Assembly (NCBI RefSeq): GCF_000380165.1
Contig: NZ_KB904659.1
Coordinates: 36,813 to 100,812 of the forward strand
Direction of reading: 5' to 3'
From: Wenjunlia vitaminophila DSM 41686
GTDB taxonomy: Bacteria; Actinomycetota; Actinomycetes; Streptomycetales; Streptomycetaceae
Length of the DNA: 64,000 nt
Shown piece after piece: positions 1 through 9,755 of this stretch (position 1 is its first letter; each line of letters starts with the position of its first letter). The notes beneath the pieces were generated by a model that was given only the letters and a program-made list of their open reading frames with translations, made no database searches and was not told the origin of the DNA. A program made the translations under genes and the position numbers.

Positions 1-68
1 AGCGGTCTTCGCCCATCGCAAGGCGTGCCACCCTCGTCCCCCAACCCACTGACTCCTCGGTCTGCGTC

Positions 69-689
69 ATGACTAGTCCGGACCCGGCCCCGCCCGTACG
101 GCGCCGCGCGCCACGCAACACGCTCAACCGTGAGCTGATCCTCGACTCCGCACTGCGTCTGCTCGACGGTCGGGGCGCCGCAGCCTTCACCATGCGGGCC
201 CTGGCCAAGGAGCTGAACGTGGGCGCCATGGCTCTCTACACGTACTTCCGTGGCAAGGATGAACTCTACGCTGCCGCAAGGGAGCGCCTGCTCAGCGCTT
301 ACCGCCCGCCACGGGCGGAGGGCAGCCCGTCCGAGCAGCTCAGGGCCGTTTGTCTGTCGGTGCACCGCTTGTTCACCGAGCACCCCTCCATGATCGAACT
401 GTTGGTCGGGTGTGGACGCGGGTGTGACGCGCTGAGTATCGGGGTCGAACCGATGAACGAGCTGCTGGCCAGGTGCGGGCTCGACCGGCAGGAGGCGGAA
501 CGGGCCCGCCGGGCGCTGATGCAGTACACCCTGGGAGTGGCGCTCTGGGTGACCAGGGCCCGGGAGCGCCAGCCAGGCACCGGGGAGGCGGAACGGGCCG
601 GGGGCGGGTCCACCGCCTTCGAGTACGGGTTGGACGCGCTGCTCGCCGGGCTGCTCGGCCACTGCGTCCCCCGCCCGGGGGAGGAGTGA
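69..689 (+). CDS. TetR-family transcriptional regulator
   Basis: A 206-residue protein of normal TetR length. An N-terminal helix-turn-helix lies at about residues 20-65, with the recognition stretch VGAMALYTYFRGKDEL typical of the family. The C-terminal two thirds are helical and resemble the ligand-binding TetR_C domain, so it is probably a homodimeric repressor that leaves DNA when a small molecule binds. The ATG at 69 is the first start in the window; no strong ribosome site precedes it, so the start is only fair. It converges with the gene at 726-1604 across about 36 bases. Its target and ligand cannot be read from this sequence, because the upstream neighbour lies outside the window. 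Confidence 0.85.
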   Translation: MTSPDPAPPVRRRAPRNTLNRELILDSALRLLDGRGAAAFTMRALAKELNVGAMALYTYFRGKDELYAAARERLLSAYRPPRAEGSPSEQLRAVCLSVHRLFTEHPSMIELLVGCGRGCDALSIGVEPMNELLARCGLDRQEAERARRALMQYTLGVALWVTRARERQPGTGEAERAGGGSTAFEYGLDALLAGLLGHCVPRPGEE

Positions 690-725
690 CGCCAGGACCC
701 GGCGCGCACCGCCTCGACGCTCCGG

Positions 726-1604
726 TCAGCCCGGATCGAACGCGGTGTCCGGGGGACGGGGCGAGTCCACCGCGCCCGCGTCGAGCACGGGGCTGGCACC
801 GGCGGTGAACCGGTTCAGCTCGTCGCCGTGCACCACCCGGCCGGGGAACGGGTCGCGGGCCACCCGGCCGGCGAGCCCCGTCACGTCCAGGGGCGCCGAG
901 GAGCCCAGCAGGATGACGTTGCCGTACCGGCGGCCACGCAACACCGAGGGGTCGGCGTACGCGCAGACCTCGGGGAAGACGGCGCGGACCGTGGCCACCT
1001 GGGAACGGGTGAAGGCCAGGGGAGGGCCGTCCACCAGGTTCGCGGCGTAGGTGCCGCCCGGCCGCAGCGCCCGCGCGGCATCGGTGAGAAACTCCACGGT
1101 GGTCAGGTGGGCGGGTGTGCGCGCCCCCGCGTACACGTCGGCCACCAGCAGGTCCGCCCACCCGTCCGGCACCCGCGCCAGCCCCGCCCTGGCGTCGTCG
1201 GTGCGCACCCGGATCTGCCAGCCGCGCGGCCAGGGCAGGGCCTCGCGGACCAGGCGGACCAGCTCCGCGTCCCACTCCACGACCCGCTGGCGCGACCCCG
1301 GACGGGTGGCGGCCAGGTAGCGGGCCAGGGTGAGCCCGCCACCACCCAGGTGCACCGCCCGCACCGGCTGACCCGCGGGCGCCACGAGGTCCGCCGCGTG
1401 CCCCAGCCGCCGCTGGTACTCGAAGGACAGCCGACCGGGGTCGTCCAGGTCCACGTGGGACTGGGGGGCGCCGTCCACCAGCAGGGTCCAGGCACGCGGC
1501 CGGTCCCGGTCCGGTACCAGCTCGGCGACCCCGTGACTGACGCACACCCGGACCGGCTCGGGGGTGCGTCGTCCTGACCGCCGCGTGTTGTTCGCCACGG
1601 CCAC
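726..1604 (-). CDS. Spermidine synthase-like SAM-fold protein
   Basis: A 292-residue protein with the Rossmann fold of spermidine synthases and related methyltransferases. The glycine motif HLGGGGLTLARYL is at about 85-97, the acidic end of strand 2 (VVEWD) near 110, and the TDDAR motif follows. Actinobacteria carry many such proteins that bind S-adenosyl ligands but lack proven polyamine synthase activity, so substrate and reaction are open. A GTG start at 1604 or 1598 is possible; no clear ribosome site decides between them. The tail after about residue 250 is Asp/Pro rich and probably unstructured. It stands alone and converges with the TetR gene at 69-689. Confidence 0.75.
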   Translation of the reverse strand: MAVANNTRRSGRRTPEPVRVCVSHGVAELVPDRDRPRAWTLLVDGAPQSHVDLDDPGRLSFEYQRRLGHAADLVAPAGQPVRAVHLGGGGLTLARYLAATRPGSRQRVVEWDAELVRLVREALPWPRGWQIRVRTDDARAGLARVPDGWADLLVADVYAGARTPAHLTTVEFLTDAARALRPGGTYAANLVDGPPLAFTRSQVATVRAVFPEVCAYADPSVLRGRRYGNVILLGSSAPLDVTGLAGRVARDPFPGRVVHGDELNRFTAGASPVLDAGAVDSPRPPDTAFDPG

Positions 1605-1769
1605 CAGTATCCGCGCCCTCCGGCCGCCGCCGGCTCCGGGTGCACCGGGCCCGCACGGGCACGCCTGGCGGGGGCGGGGCGCTGGTGCGCGGCGGCCGCG
1701 GGCCCGCGGCTCGAGCGGCCGGGGTCGGCTCCCGGTGGTGGGTCGGGCAGGTCGGGCTGGCCACGCGGC

Positions 1770-2192
1770 CTACATCCGGTCGGCGGCCTCGAGGGTGACC
1801 GCCGCCTCGCCGAGCGCCCGCCGCAGCAGCACCGGGTCGGTGAACGGGGCGGTGGTGTGCGGGGGCAGCAGCCATTGGGAGTTGCTCACCGGTGGCCCGC
1901 CCGCGCGGTCGCACGGTGCGAGTGCGACGGTGCACACGCTGCCGGGCAGGTCCCAGTCGAGCGAGGTGCCCTCGGGCACCAGGAAGCCGAGGGTGTCACC
2001 GCTGGCGTCGTGGAGCACGGGACCGACAGAGGTCCGCAGCCTCAGGATGTCCACGGCCTCGAGTCCCTTCCTCGCCTCCACGGTGACCAGTTCGAAGGTC
2101 CCCGTGTCCGGCGGTGCGGCCGTCGGGGGCGCACCGGGCCCCACCACCAAGGCCTGCCTCGCCGTCCTGGGGTGCGACGCGCTGTTACTCAA
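1770..2192 (-). CDS. Conserved hypothetical protein with a TTG start
   Basis: I do not recognise an assigned function. The reading frame is open back to 2753, but the upstream part is Arg/Gly/Ser-rich low-complexity sequence. The protein-like part starts at a TTG (2190-2192) preceded by a good ribosome site, GGGAGGA, eight bases away, giving 140 residues. The C-terminal half (LGFLVPEGTSLDWDLPG, then a conserved-looking AFTDPVLLRRALGEAA region) resembles small proteins of unknown function that I associate with Streptomyces regulator loci. The gene is divergent from the NsdA-like regulator at 2951, which suggests but does not prove a functional pair. The rare TTG start would lower its translation. 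Confidence 0.55.
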   Translation of the reverse strand: MSNSASHPRTARQALVVGPGAPPTAAPPDTGTFELVTVEARKGLEAVDILRLRTSVGPVLHDASGDTLGFLVPEGTSLDWDLPGSVCTVALAPCDRAGGPPVSNSQWLLPPHTTAPFTDPVLLRRALGEAAVTLEAADRM

Positions 2193-2950
2193 GGGAACCG
2201 TCCTCCCTGTTGTCCAGTCGCTGGCCGGTTCGCCCACCTGCCGGACCGTTTTCTCACCGGCCCGCGGTCTCCTGCCAACCGACTCCCTGCCAACCGACTT
2301 CCCGCCAACCGACTTCCTGCCGGTCCGTCGCCAACCGACCCGTCCACCGGTGCCGACCCGGCCTCGAACAGCGGTGACCGTGTGGCGCGTCCGGCCGCGG
2401 ACGGTTGCGTACGAACGGCACCCCGGAACGACGACGCCCGGCACGGAGTGCGCCGCCGCTGCCCACGGTCCGTGTCTGCCGTGGCTACGGCGCTCACGGA
2501 CCGTGACGCCGGGGACCCGGGAGGTGGGGCCGTCCCCGCGACGGCCCGTGGAACCGGTCCACTGGCTGTGGGCTCCGTGCCGCTCCCGGTCGTTGCTGGT
2601 CGTCGGTGGTTGGTGTCGTCTTCGGCCCCGTCCGCGCCCCCGTCGGGTCCATCGTGTCCAACGCTCCGATCTGGAGACGGCCACGGTCGGACGGCACCAC
2701 ACCGCGTGGCATTTCATGGCGGAACAAGGACAGAGCGTGTGCTTTGCGGCCAAACCCCGGGTGAAGACCTGATCACAGCCTGTACCGTCGTCGCGCCGGC
2801 CGACGGCGGCAACTGCGACCGTACGGCCTGGGGTTACTCGGTGTCACCGACGGAACGCGCCGTGGTGCGGTGCGCCGGCGCCTGGCGCCGCGGTCAAGGA
2901 TTCGAACTCCCCCGCCGGTCCGAGCCGGTGGTCCCTTGAAAGTAGGTCTG
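2193..2950. other. Divergent intergenic region with short repeats
   Basis: A 758-base stretch between the TTG-started gene and the HTH regulator. It has no convincing gene; open frames here are Arg/Gly/Ser-rich and lack ribosome sites. It holds the 15-base tandem repeat at 2272-2316 listed separately, and must contain both divergent promoters, which I cannot place with confidence. Confidence 0.5.
2272..2316. repeat. Three 15-base tandem repeats
   Basis: Three head-to-tail copies of the unit cTGCCAACCGACTyC (2272-2286, 2287-2301, 2302-2316), with one or two substitutions between copies. A fourth, broken copy of the CCAACCGAC core appears at about 2331-2339. The array lies about 80 bases upstream of the TTG-started gene at 2192, so it may form part of its control region, or it may be simple slippage. 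Confidence 0.7.
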
Positions 2951-4348
2951 ATGACGTCCTCCACAGACCGTCGCCCCACGCCCAACACCACGTTCCGCGC
3001 GCTGCGCGGGGCGCTCTCCCCGGGGGAGTTCGCCTCTCAGGTCCGCCGCGCGGCTCGGGAGATCGGTGAACAGGTCTCCTGCGACGCCCGGTACATCGGA
3101 CGCGTGGAGTCAGGGGAGATCCAGTGCCCCAACTACGCCTACGAACGAGTGTTCCGGCACATGTTCCCCGGACGCACGCTGCGTGACCTCGGGTTCGTTC
3201 CCCGGGAGCTGGTGCGCGGCCGACGGACAGCCGCGGAGCTCTGCCTCGTCAACCCCGCGTCCGGAGGCGTCCGCCCGGGGACGCTGCGGCCCTGGCTGAT
3301 CGACGTGGAGGACGGCGCCCCCCGGCAGGACGCGCCGGACGCGTACGACCCGTGCGACTTCGACTCCTGCGTCACCGACGCGTGCGAGGGGGCGGCGGAC
3401 GAGCTGCGCCGCGCCTTCCTGGCCGGCGGCCCCCCGGAGCACGCCGTCCAGCAGGTGGTCCGCCAGATCAGGCTGTTGGACGACCAGCACGGCGCCGACG
3501 CGTTCTACGGGCGCGCCGGGCGCTCCCTGCACACCGCGTACCGGCTGCTCGAGGAGGGCGCGCACAGCCGCCGCGCGGCGAGCCGACTCCACGTCGAGAC
3601 CGGTGAACTCGCGCTGTCCGTGGGCTGGCTGGCCCATGACTCGCTGCGCCCGGACCAGGCCCGCTCGTACTACTCCGAGGCGTTGGCCACCGCCCAACTG
3701 ACCGGTGACCGGGGGCTTGGCGCCCACGCGTTCTGCCTCACCGCCTTCCTCGCCCGCGACCTGGGGCGGTACCGGGAGGCGGTGCACGCCGCCAGGGCCG
3801 GGCAGCACGCCGCCCGGCACCTGGCCTCCCCCCGGCTGCTGGCGCTGCTCGCCCTGCGCGAGGCGGGCGGTCTGGCCGGGCTCGGCGACCGGGCCGGGTG
3901 CGAACAGTCCCTGGCCCGCGCCGAGCGGCTGTTCGCCAAGGGCCCGCGCGACGCCGACCCCGAGTGGATGTGCTTCTTCGGCAGGGCCGAGTTGGCGGGG
4001 TTGGAGGCCCAGTGCTGGTCACGGCTCGGTGACTTCGCGAGGGCCGCGGACCGGGCCCGACGCGCCGTTGACCTCCAGCCCTGCCACTTCGCGCGGAACA
4101 TCGCCCTGTTCACCGCCGAGCTGGCACATGACCTGACCGGCCGCGGCGAGATCATCGAGGCGGTCCACCACTGCTACCGGGTGCTGGAACTGCTGCGGAG
4201 ACAGGTGGACTCGGCGCGGATCCGCGCCATGCTGGTCACCACGGTGCGCGCGCTGCGGGCCCACCAGTCGGTCCCCGACGTGGCGGCGTTCCTCGAGGCC
4301 TACCAGGCCTACCGCCAGGAGCGCGCCCTGCCCGTGGCGTCCGTCTAA
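2951..4348 (+). CDS. NsdA-like HTH regulator with helical repeat domain
   Basis: A 465-residue regulator. An N-terminal HTH segment (about residues 13-75) contains the motif [20 protein letters not shown], which I know from the Streptomyces NsdA/XRE-type family. It is followed by Arg/Ala/Leu-rich helices that look like tetratricopeptide-type repeats. Members of this family act as global, often negative, regulators of sporulation and antibiotic production; that role is inferred here. I chose the ATG at 2951; a TTG at 2936-2938 and farther upstream codons would add non-conserved residues. The stop overlaps the stop of the convergent bglC gene by four bases (4345-4348), so transcription of each runs into the other. 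Confidence 0.75.
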   Translation: MTSSTDRRPTPNTTFRALRGALSPGEFASQVRRAAREIGEQVSCDARYIGRVESGEIQCPNYAYERVFRHMFPGRTLRDLGFVPRELVRGRRTAAELCLVNPASGGVRPGTLRPWLIDVEDGAPRQDAPDAYDPCDFDSCVTDACEGAADELRRAFLAGGPPEHAVQQVVRQIRLLDDQHGADAFYGRAGRSLHTAYRLLEEGAHSRRAASRLHVETGELALSVGWLAHDSLRPDQARSYYSEALATAQLTGDRGLGAHAFCLTAFLARDLGRYREAVHAARAGQHAARHLASPRLLALLALREAGGLAGLGDRAGCEQSLARAERLFAKGPRDADPEWMCFFGRAELAGLEAQCWSRLGDFARAADRARRAVDLQPCHFARNIALFTAELAHDLTGRGEIIEAVHHCYRVLELLRRQVDSARIRAMLVTTVRALRAHQSVPDVAAFLEAYQAYRQERALPVASV

Positions 4349-5850
4349 CCCTGGTCCACGGCGGGCAGCACCCCGGTGCGCGCCACCTCGGAGTACCAGC
4401 GGGCACTGGCCTTGGGAACGCGTCGCTGGGTCAGGTAGTCGACGTACACCATGCCGAACCGCTTGCCGTAGCCGTAGGCCCACTCGAAGTTGTCCAGCAG
4501 CGACCACTGGAAGTAGCCCCGCACGTCCACCCCGTCCTCGATCGCCCGGTGCACGGCGTCCAGGTGGCCGTGGAGGTAGCGGATGCGCTCCGGGTCGTGC
4601 ACCGCGCCCTCGGGGGTGACGTAGTCATCGAAGGCGGCGCCGTTCTCCGTGATCATCAATGGTAGTCCCGGGCGGTCCCGGTGCACCCTGCGCAGCAGGT
4701 CGTGGAGCCCACTGGGGTCCACGACCCAGCCCATCGCGGTCTGCTCGCCGGGCGGCCGGTGGAACGCCACGTGGTCGGAGCCGGGCCAGGGGGAGTGGTC
4801 GCTCGGGAGGTGGCCGTCCGCGCCGCGTTCCCCCGTCAGGCCCGAGGACACCACCGTCGGCACGTAGTAGTTGACGCCCAGGAAGTCGATCGGTGCGGAG
4901 ACGCACGCCAGGTCGCCGTCCTGGACGAAGGCCCAGTCGGTCAGCGCCGCGGTGTCGGAGAGCAGGTCCTGCGGGTAGGCCCCGTCGAACAGCGGGCCGG
5001 TGAACACCCGGTTGCTCAGCGCGTCGATCCTGCGCACCGCGTCGGCGTCCCCGGCGCTGTCGGTGAGCGGTCGCACCTCGTGCAGGTTGTGGGTGATCGA
5101 CACCTGGGCGGTGGCGGGCAGGGCCGCGCGCAGCGCGGACACCGCACGGCCGTGCGCCAGGTTGAGGTGGTGGGCGGCGCGCAGGGCGGCCACCGGGTCG
5201 GTGTGGCCGGGGGCGTGCACACCCGAGCCGTAGCCGAGGAAGGCGCTGCACCACGGCTCGTTGAGGGTGGTCCAGATCGGCACCCGGTCCCCGAGTGCCT
5301 CCGCGACCAGGGCGGCGTACTCCCCGAACCGCTCCGCGGTGTCCCGCTCCGGCCAGCCGCCGGCGTCCTGCAGGGCCTGCGGGAGGTCCCAGTGGTAGAG
5401 CGTGGCGACGGGGGTGATCCCGTGCGCGAGCAGTTCGTCGGTGAGCCGCTGGTAGAAGTCGAGGCCGGCGGGGACGGCCGGGCCGCGCCCGGTGGGTTGC
5501 ACCCGCGGCCAGGAGACGGAGAAGCGGTAGGCGCCCAGGCCGAGTTCGGCCATCAGCGCCACGTCGTCGCGGTAGCGGTGGTAGTGGTCGACGGCGGTGT
5601 CCCCGTTGTCGCCGTTGCGGACCTTCCCCGGGGTGCGGCAGAAGGTGTCCCAGATCGACGGGCCGCGGCCGTCCTCTGCGGCGGCCCCCTCGACCTGGTA
5701 GGCGGCGGTCGCCGCGCCCCAGAGGAACCCGGTGGGAAAGCGGCGGTCGGGGCCCGCCGGCTGGTTCTCGGGCGTGTCCCCGGTCAGGGGACCGTCGTTG
5801 CGGGGGCGGGTCCCGGTCGTGGACCGGGGCTGGTTCTGGACGGGGTTCAT
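4345..5850 (-). CDS. bglC: Beta-glucosidase, glycoside hydrolase family 1
   Basis: A 501-residue GH1 enzyme that would cleave imported cellobiose to glucose in the cytoplasm; there is no signal peptide. The acid/base glutamate lies in TLNEPWC (about E198) and the nucleophile in ITENGAA (about E402), giving retaining catalysis. The start at 5850 has a strong ribosome site (AAGGAG, seven bases upstream). The same frame stays open to an ATG at 6024 that directly follows the cebG stop, but the extra 58 residues are Pro/Arg low complexity, so I reject them. It is the last gene of the ceb operon, 174 bases after cebG, and in Streptomyces this gene is under CebR control. Confidence 0.92.
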   Translation of the reverse strand: MNPVQNQPRSTTGTRPRNDGPLTGDTPENQPAGPDRRFPTGFLWGAATAAYQVEGAAAEDGRGPSIWDTFCRTPGKVRNGDNGDTAVDHYHRYRDDVALMAELGLGAYRFSVSWPRVQPTGRGPAVPAGLDFYQRLTDELLAHGITPVATLYHWDLPQALQDAGGWPERDTAERFGEYAALVAEALGDRVPIWTTLNEPWCSAFLGYGSGVHAPGHTDPVAALRAAHHLNLAHGRAVSALRAALPATAQVSITHNLHEVRPLTDSAGDADAVRRIDALSNRVFTGPLFDGAYPQDLLSDTAALTDWAFVQDGDLACVSAPIDFLGVNYYVPTVVSSGLTGERGADGHLPSDHSPWPGSDHVAFHRPPGEQTAMGWVVDPSGLHDLLRRVHRDRPGLPLMITENGAAFDDYVTPEGAVHDPERIRYLHGHLDAVHRAIEDGVDVRGYFQWSLLDNFEWAYGYGKRFGMVYVDYLTQRRVPKASARWYSEVARTGVLPAVDQG

Positions 5851-6024
5851 CGAGGACTCCTTCGTGGGGCACGGGATCGTGCCGGAGGACGGGGGGGGAC
5901 GCGTCCCGGGGACCTGTGGAACGGCATGTCGTCCCGTGTGTCGGCAGCGCGCGGGGACGCGGACGCAGGGACCGGACCGGGGCGGTGTGGACGGGGGCGT
6001 GGAGGGACGGGTGGGTCTCGCCAT

Positions 6025-6945
6025 TCACCCCTTGACCGCGCCCTGCATGATGCCGCCCACGATCTGTTTGCCCAGGACGGTGAAGAGCAGCAGCAGCGGG
6101 AGGGTTCCGAGGAGGGCACCGGCCATGATCACCGACCGGTCGGGTACGTACCCCTGACCGAGCTGGCTCAACGCCACCTGGACCGTCGGGTTGTCCGAGT
6201 TGAGCGCGATCATCGGCCAGAACAGGTCGTTCCAGGACTGGACGAAGGTGAGCATCCCGAGCACCGCCATGGCCGGCCTGGCCACCGGCAGCACCACGTG
6301 CCAGAAGATGCGCAGCGAGTGGGCCCCGTCCACGCGGGCCGCCTCGACCAGCTCGGTGGGCAGCGCCTCGGCCAGGTACTGCCGCATGAAGAACACCCCG
6401 AACGCGCTGACCAGCGTCGGCATGATGACGGCCGGCAGCTCGTTGCTCCACCCGATGTCGCTCATCAGCATGAACAGCGGGACGACGCCGAGCTGTGGCG
6501 GCACCATCATGGTGCCGATGACCAGCATCAGCAGCACGTTGCGGCCGGTGAACTCCAGCTTGGCGAAGGCGAACCCGGCGAGCGTGGCGAAGAGCACCGT
6601 GGCCAGGGCCACCGTCCCGGCGACCAGGAAGGTGTTGGCCAGGGCGGTGCCCATGTGGACCTGGGTGTAGGCCTCCTTCAGGTTGTGCGCGAGGTTCGAC
6701 CCGGGGAGGAACGGCGGCGGGGTCTGCGTGATCCGGGTGTTGGACGTGGACGCGGCCACCACCGTCCAGTACAGGGGGAACAGCGAGAACAGGGCCGCGA
6801 CGGTCAGCACCAGGTAGGTCAGCGGCCCGCCGTGCATCTGGCGGCCGGCCCCGGGGCGCAGCCGCAGGCGGAGACGGGCCCCCGGCCGTGGTGGCCGGGC
6901 GGGTTCCGGGACGGACGCCAGCCGGGGCGCGGTGTCGGTGGTCAT
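6025..6945 (-). CDS. cebG: Cello-oligosaccharide ABC transporter permease CebG
   Basis: A 306-residue inner-membrane permease of the MalG type. It has about six hydrophobic helices from residue 38 onward and the cytoplasmic EAA loop (EAARVDGAHSLRIFWHVVLP at about 217-236) that docks the ATPase. It starts 15 bases after the cebF stop with a GGGAG ribosome site, so the two are cotranscribed. No ATP-binding subunit is encoded in the operon; in Streptomyces the shared ATPase MsiK, encoded elsewhere, energises the Ceb system, and I expect the same here. Confidence 0.92.
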   Translation of the reverse strand: MTTDTAPRLASVPEPARPPRPGARLRLRLRPGAGRQMHGGPLTYLVLTVAALFSLFPLYWTVVAASTSNTRITQTPPPFLPGSNLAHNLKEAYTQVHMGTALANTFLVAGTVALATVLFATLAGFAFAKLEFTGRNVLLMLVIGTMMVPPQLGVVPLFMLMSDIGWSNELPAVIMPTLVSAFGVFFMRQYLAEALPTELVEAARVDGAHSLRIFWHVVLPVARPAMAVLGMLTFVQSWNDLFWPMIALNSDNPTVQVALSQLGQGYVPDRSVIMAGALLGTLPLLLLFTVLGKQIVGGIMQGAVKG

Positions 6946-6960
6946 GGACGCTCCCGATGG

Positions 6961-7932
6961 TCAGGCCCGGCGCAGCAGGCGGGTGATGAGGGCGTGGACG
7001 GCGGCGATGGCGACCAGGATCAGGAACATCGCCCAGGCGATGGCCGCGGCCCGGCCGAGGTGGAACAGCCCCCATCCCTGCTGGTAGAGCAGGACACCCA
7101 GGGTCTGGTACTGGCCGTCGGTGCCGCCGCGGGCGCCCGCGGTGCCGCCGAACAGCAGCGGTTCGCCGAACAACTGGGTCGCGCCGATGGTGGAGACGAC
7201 GATGGTGAACAGGATGGTCGGCCGCAGCGAGGGGACGGTGACCTTGCGGAACTGCTGCCAGCGGGACGCCCCGTCGATCGCCGAGGCCTCGTACAGCTCG
7301 TTGGGGACGGCCTGCATGGCGGCGAGGTAGATCAGCGCGTTGTAGCCGGTCCAGCGCCAGGTGACGATGGTGGCGATGGCGATCTGCGAGGTCCACCGCC
7401 CGGCCTCCCAGTCGATGGGGGAGACGCCGAAGACGTCGAGGAACCAGTTGATCATGCCGAAGTCACGCCCGAAGACGAGCGCGAACACCAGGGTGCCGGC
7501 CGCCACCGAGGTGGCGTACGGGGTGAGGATGGCCACCCGCCAGAACGCGGAGGCGCGCAGTTTGTAGTTGAGCAGGTGGGCCAGGCCCAGCGCCATCAGC
7601 AACTGCGGAACGGTGGAGATCACGCCGATGGTGAAGGTGTTGGTCAGCGCCTTCCAGAAGCGGTCGTCGCCGAGCATGGTGGTGTAGTTGTCCAGGCCCA
7701 CCCAGGTGCGCTGGTCCTGCGTGCCCAGCTCGACCTCGTGCAGGGAGATCCAGCCGGTGTAGATCAGTGGGTAGAGGCCGAAGGCCGCGAAGACCGCGAA
7801 GAACGGTGCGACGTAGGCGTACGGAGCGGCCCTGAAGTCCAGCCAGTACCGCAGGGACCGCTGGCGGCGCGGTGCGTGCGACTCGGGCGCGGGCGGTGGT
7901 GCCGGGGTGTCGGTGAGGGTGGAGGTGGCCAC
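6961..7932 (-). CDS. cebF: Cello-oligosaccharide ABC transporter permease CebF
   Basis: A 323-residue MalF-type permease that pairs with CebG to form the membrane channel. Six hydrophobic segments run from about residue 50 to the C terminus, and the EAA-type loop reads EASAIDGASRWQQF. I place the start at the GTG at 7932, which has a GGAAGG ribosome site seven to eight bases upstream; the frame is open to 7995, but the added residues are not family-like. The Pro/Ala-rich N-terminal 30 residues are cytoplasmic. It lies between cebE and cebG in the same operon. Confidence 0.9.
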   Translation of the reverse strand: MATSTLTDTPAPPPAPESHAPRRQRSLRYWLDFRAAPYAYVAPFFAVFAAFGLYPLIYTGWISLHEVELGTQDQRTWVGLDNYTTMLGDDRFWKALTNTFTIGVISTVPQLLMALGLAHLLNYKLRASAFWRVAILTPYATSVAAGTLVFALVFGRDFGMINWFLDVFGVSPIDWEAGRWTSQIAIATIVTWRWTGYNALIYLAAMQAVPNELYEASAIDGASRWQQFRKVTVPSLRPTILFTIVVSTIGATQLFGEPLLFGGTAGARGGTDGQYQTLGVLLYQQGWGLFHLGRAAAIAWAMFLILVAIAAVHALITRLLRRA

Positions 7933-8046
7933 GGGGGCGTCCTTCCGGGAAGAGGGCGCGGCCGAGGGGGCGGTCCGCGCGCCCCGCCGCTCCACGCCGC
8001 CGTGGGGCCTGGAGTGACGGGGGCGGCAGGCCGCGCCCGCGGAAAA

Positions 8047-9354
8047 TCAGCCCAGGACGTCCTTGTCAATGGTCTCGACGGTGGACTTCCAGGCGTCGTC
8101 GGGGTCCTTGCCCTGCTGTTCGACGAGCTGGATGCCGTTGGAGACGTTGTCCTTGATCGCGCCGTCCTTGGGGCCGAGGACGGTGACCGGGATGGACGTG
8201 GCCGACTCACTGAAGATCTTGCCGCTGGGGGCGCCGTCGAAGTACTCCAGCGTGGCACCGGAGACCTCCGGCGCCTCCATGGCCTTGGACGAGGACGGGA
8301 ACAGGCCGTTCTTGGCGAAGAGCTTGGCCTGCTGCTCCGGGGCGGTCAGCCAGGCGGCGAGCTCCTGGGCCTCCTTGACGTGCTTGCCCCCCGAGGGGAC
8401 GGTGAGGAAGGAGCCGCCCCAGTTGGCCCCGGCGGGGGGAGCGGCGATGTCCCACTTGCCCTTGTTCGCCTCGCCCGCCTTGTCGCTGATGTGCGCGGTC
8501 ATCCAGGCGGGACAGACCACGGTGGCGAACCGGGAGTTGGAGAACCCCTGGTCCCAGGCGGTGTCGAACTGGCGCAGCTTCGCTGTGAGGCCGGCCTCGG
8601 CGGCCTCGGTGGACAGGTCCCAGGCCTTGGTGACGAGGTCGTTGTCCTTGTAGATGACCTTGCCGTCCGCGTCGTAGTACTGCTTCTCGGACGACGCGAT
8701 CATGGCGTTGTAGAGGCCGCTCGCGGTGTCCATGAAGGCCACGCCGTCGTCCGGGTAGTCGGCCTTGAACTTCTTCCCCGCCTCGACGTAGCCGTCCCAG
8801 CCCGACTCCCACAGCGCGGCGACCTGCTCGCGGTCACTGGGCAGCCCCGCCTTGGCGAACATGTCCTTGCGGTAGCACAGGGCCATCGGGCCGATGTCCG
8901 TGCCCAGTCCGATGACCTTGCCGTCGGCCGCCTTGGCCTGTTGCCACTTCCAGGGCAGCCAGTCGCCCTCCTTGACACCGGGCGCCTTGGACATGTCGGT
9001 GAACTTGGCGGCGTGGGTCTCCACCACCTCGCGGATGCGCCCGACCTCGACCGCCTGGATGTCGGCGAGGCCCGAGTTGGCCGCCAGTCGGGTCTGCAGG
9101 GTGCGGTAGTAGTTCTGTTCGTCGGAGGGCGAGGTGTACTTGATCTTGATGTCGGGATGGAGCGACTCGTACTCCTCGAACAGCCCCGCCTCCTCGTAGG
9201 GCATGGTGCCGAACAGGCCGAGGTTGAGCGTGACCTTGCCGCCGTCACCGGAGTCGTCACCGTCGTCGCCGCACGCGGTGGCGAGCGTGGCGAGCAGGAT
9301 CGCCGAGACGGTCAGGGCGGTGCTTCTGCGGGTTCGCTTGTGGACGGTGAGCAT
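8047..9354 (-). CDS. cebE: Cello-oligosaccharide-binding lipoprotein CebE
   Basis: A 435-residue extracellular solute-binding protein of the sugar ABC family 1. The N terminus is a lipoprotein signal: RTRR, a hydrophobic stretch, then LATAC with the lipid-modified cysteine at about residue 28, followed by an Asp/Gly-rich linker. The mature fold is the usual two-lobed binding protein, expected to deliver cellobiose and cellotriose to CebFG. A GAGGAG ribosome site precedes the ATG. It is the first gene of the operon; a CebR box lies about 150 bases upstream and a second about 215 bases upstream. Confidence 0.92.
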   Translation of the reverse strand: MLTVHKRTRRSTALTVSAILLATLATACGDDGDDSGDGGKVTLNLGLFGTMPYEEAGLFEEYESLHPDIKIKYTSPSDEQNYYRTLQTRLAANSGLADIQAVEVGRIREVVETHAAKFTDMSKAPGVKEGDWLPWKWQQAKAADGKVIGLGTDIGPMALCYRKDMFAKAGLPSDREQVAALWESGWDGYVEAGKKFKADYPDDGVAFMDTASGLYNAMIASSEKQYYDADGKVIYKDNDLVTKAWDLSTEAAEAGLTAKLRQFDTAWDQGFSNSRFATVVCPAWMTAHISDKAGEANKGKWDIAAPPAGANWGGSFLTVPSGGKHVKEAQELAAWLTAPEQQAKLFAKNGLFPSSSKAMEAPEVSGATLEYFDGAPSGKIFSESATSIPVTVLGPKDGAIKDNVSNGIQLVEQQGKDPDDAWKSTVETIDKDVLG

Positions 9355-9501
9355 GCATCACTCCTCGTGCGACCGCGCGGCGTTGTGGCAGGGCCGCCCT
9401 GCGGCGCGGGTGCGGGTTTCGGGAACGTTGGAGGGACTGGTCGGGCGCGGTCGCCGGTACGGGCGGCGCGGTCGGTAGTGAGCGGGTACTACTCGTGCGA
9501 A

Positions 9502-9515
9502 CGGGAGCGCTCCCA
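9502..9515. promoter_or_regulatory. CebR box, proximal to cebE
   Basis: The sequence cGGGAGCGCTCCCA matches 13 of 14 bases of the known Streptomyces CebR operator TGGGAGCGCTCCCA. On the minus strand it directly follows a -10-like TATATG (plus-strand 9514-9519), so a bound repressor would cover the cebE start point. Cellobiose or cellotriose relieves CebR binding in known systems. Confidence 0.9.
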
Positions 9516-9566
9516 TATAAATCGCTATGCTCCTGAAGGGAACATGTGGGAGAGTGGGCGTCTCGA

Positions 9567-9580
9567 TGGGAGCGCTCCCA
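9567..9580. promoter_or_regulatory. CebR box, perfect palindrome
   Basis: A perfect 14-base TGGGAGCGCTCCCA. Its centre is 65 bases, about six helical turns, from the centre of the first box, a spacing compatible with two repressors on the same face of the DNA. It sits between cebE and cebR and could control both directions. Confidence 0.92.
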
Positions 9581-9755
9581 TCTATGTTGGGGAAAGACTC
9601 GTACCGTGTGCGTTGCGCTGTCAAGACGTCACGGCACATGGTTTCCGGAACGATGACCACCGAGGGTGTTGACGCGCAGTCGGCGGGGGACCAGCCCACC
9701 GCCGCGGCAGGTTCACGGCAGGCCGACCGCGAGGCCGGGGGAACGAGGTACGCAG

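Noticed and set aside
2193..2753. Upstream extension of the 1770-2192 gene
   Set aside because: Low-complexity Arg/Gly/Ser sequence running through the 15-base repeats; the TTG start has the ribosome site.
5851..6024. N-terminal extension of bglC starting directly after the cebG stop
   Set aside because: The added 58 residues are Pro/Arg-rich and unlike GH1 enzymes, and a strong ribosome site marks the start at 5850.
4681..9672. A reading frame of more than 1600 codons on the plus strand opposite the cellobiose operon
   Set aside because: It mirrors third-position G+C bias of the real minus-strand genes, has Gly/Arg/Val low complexity, no family resemblance and no ribosome site.
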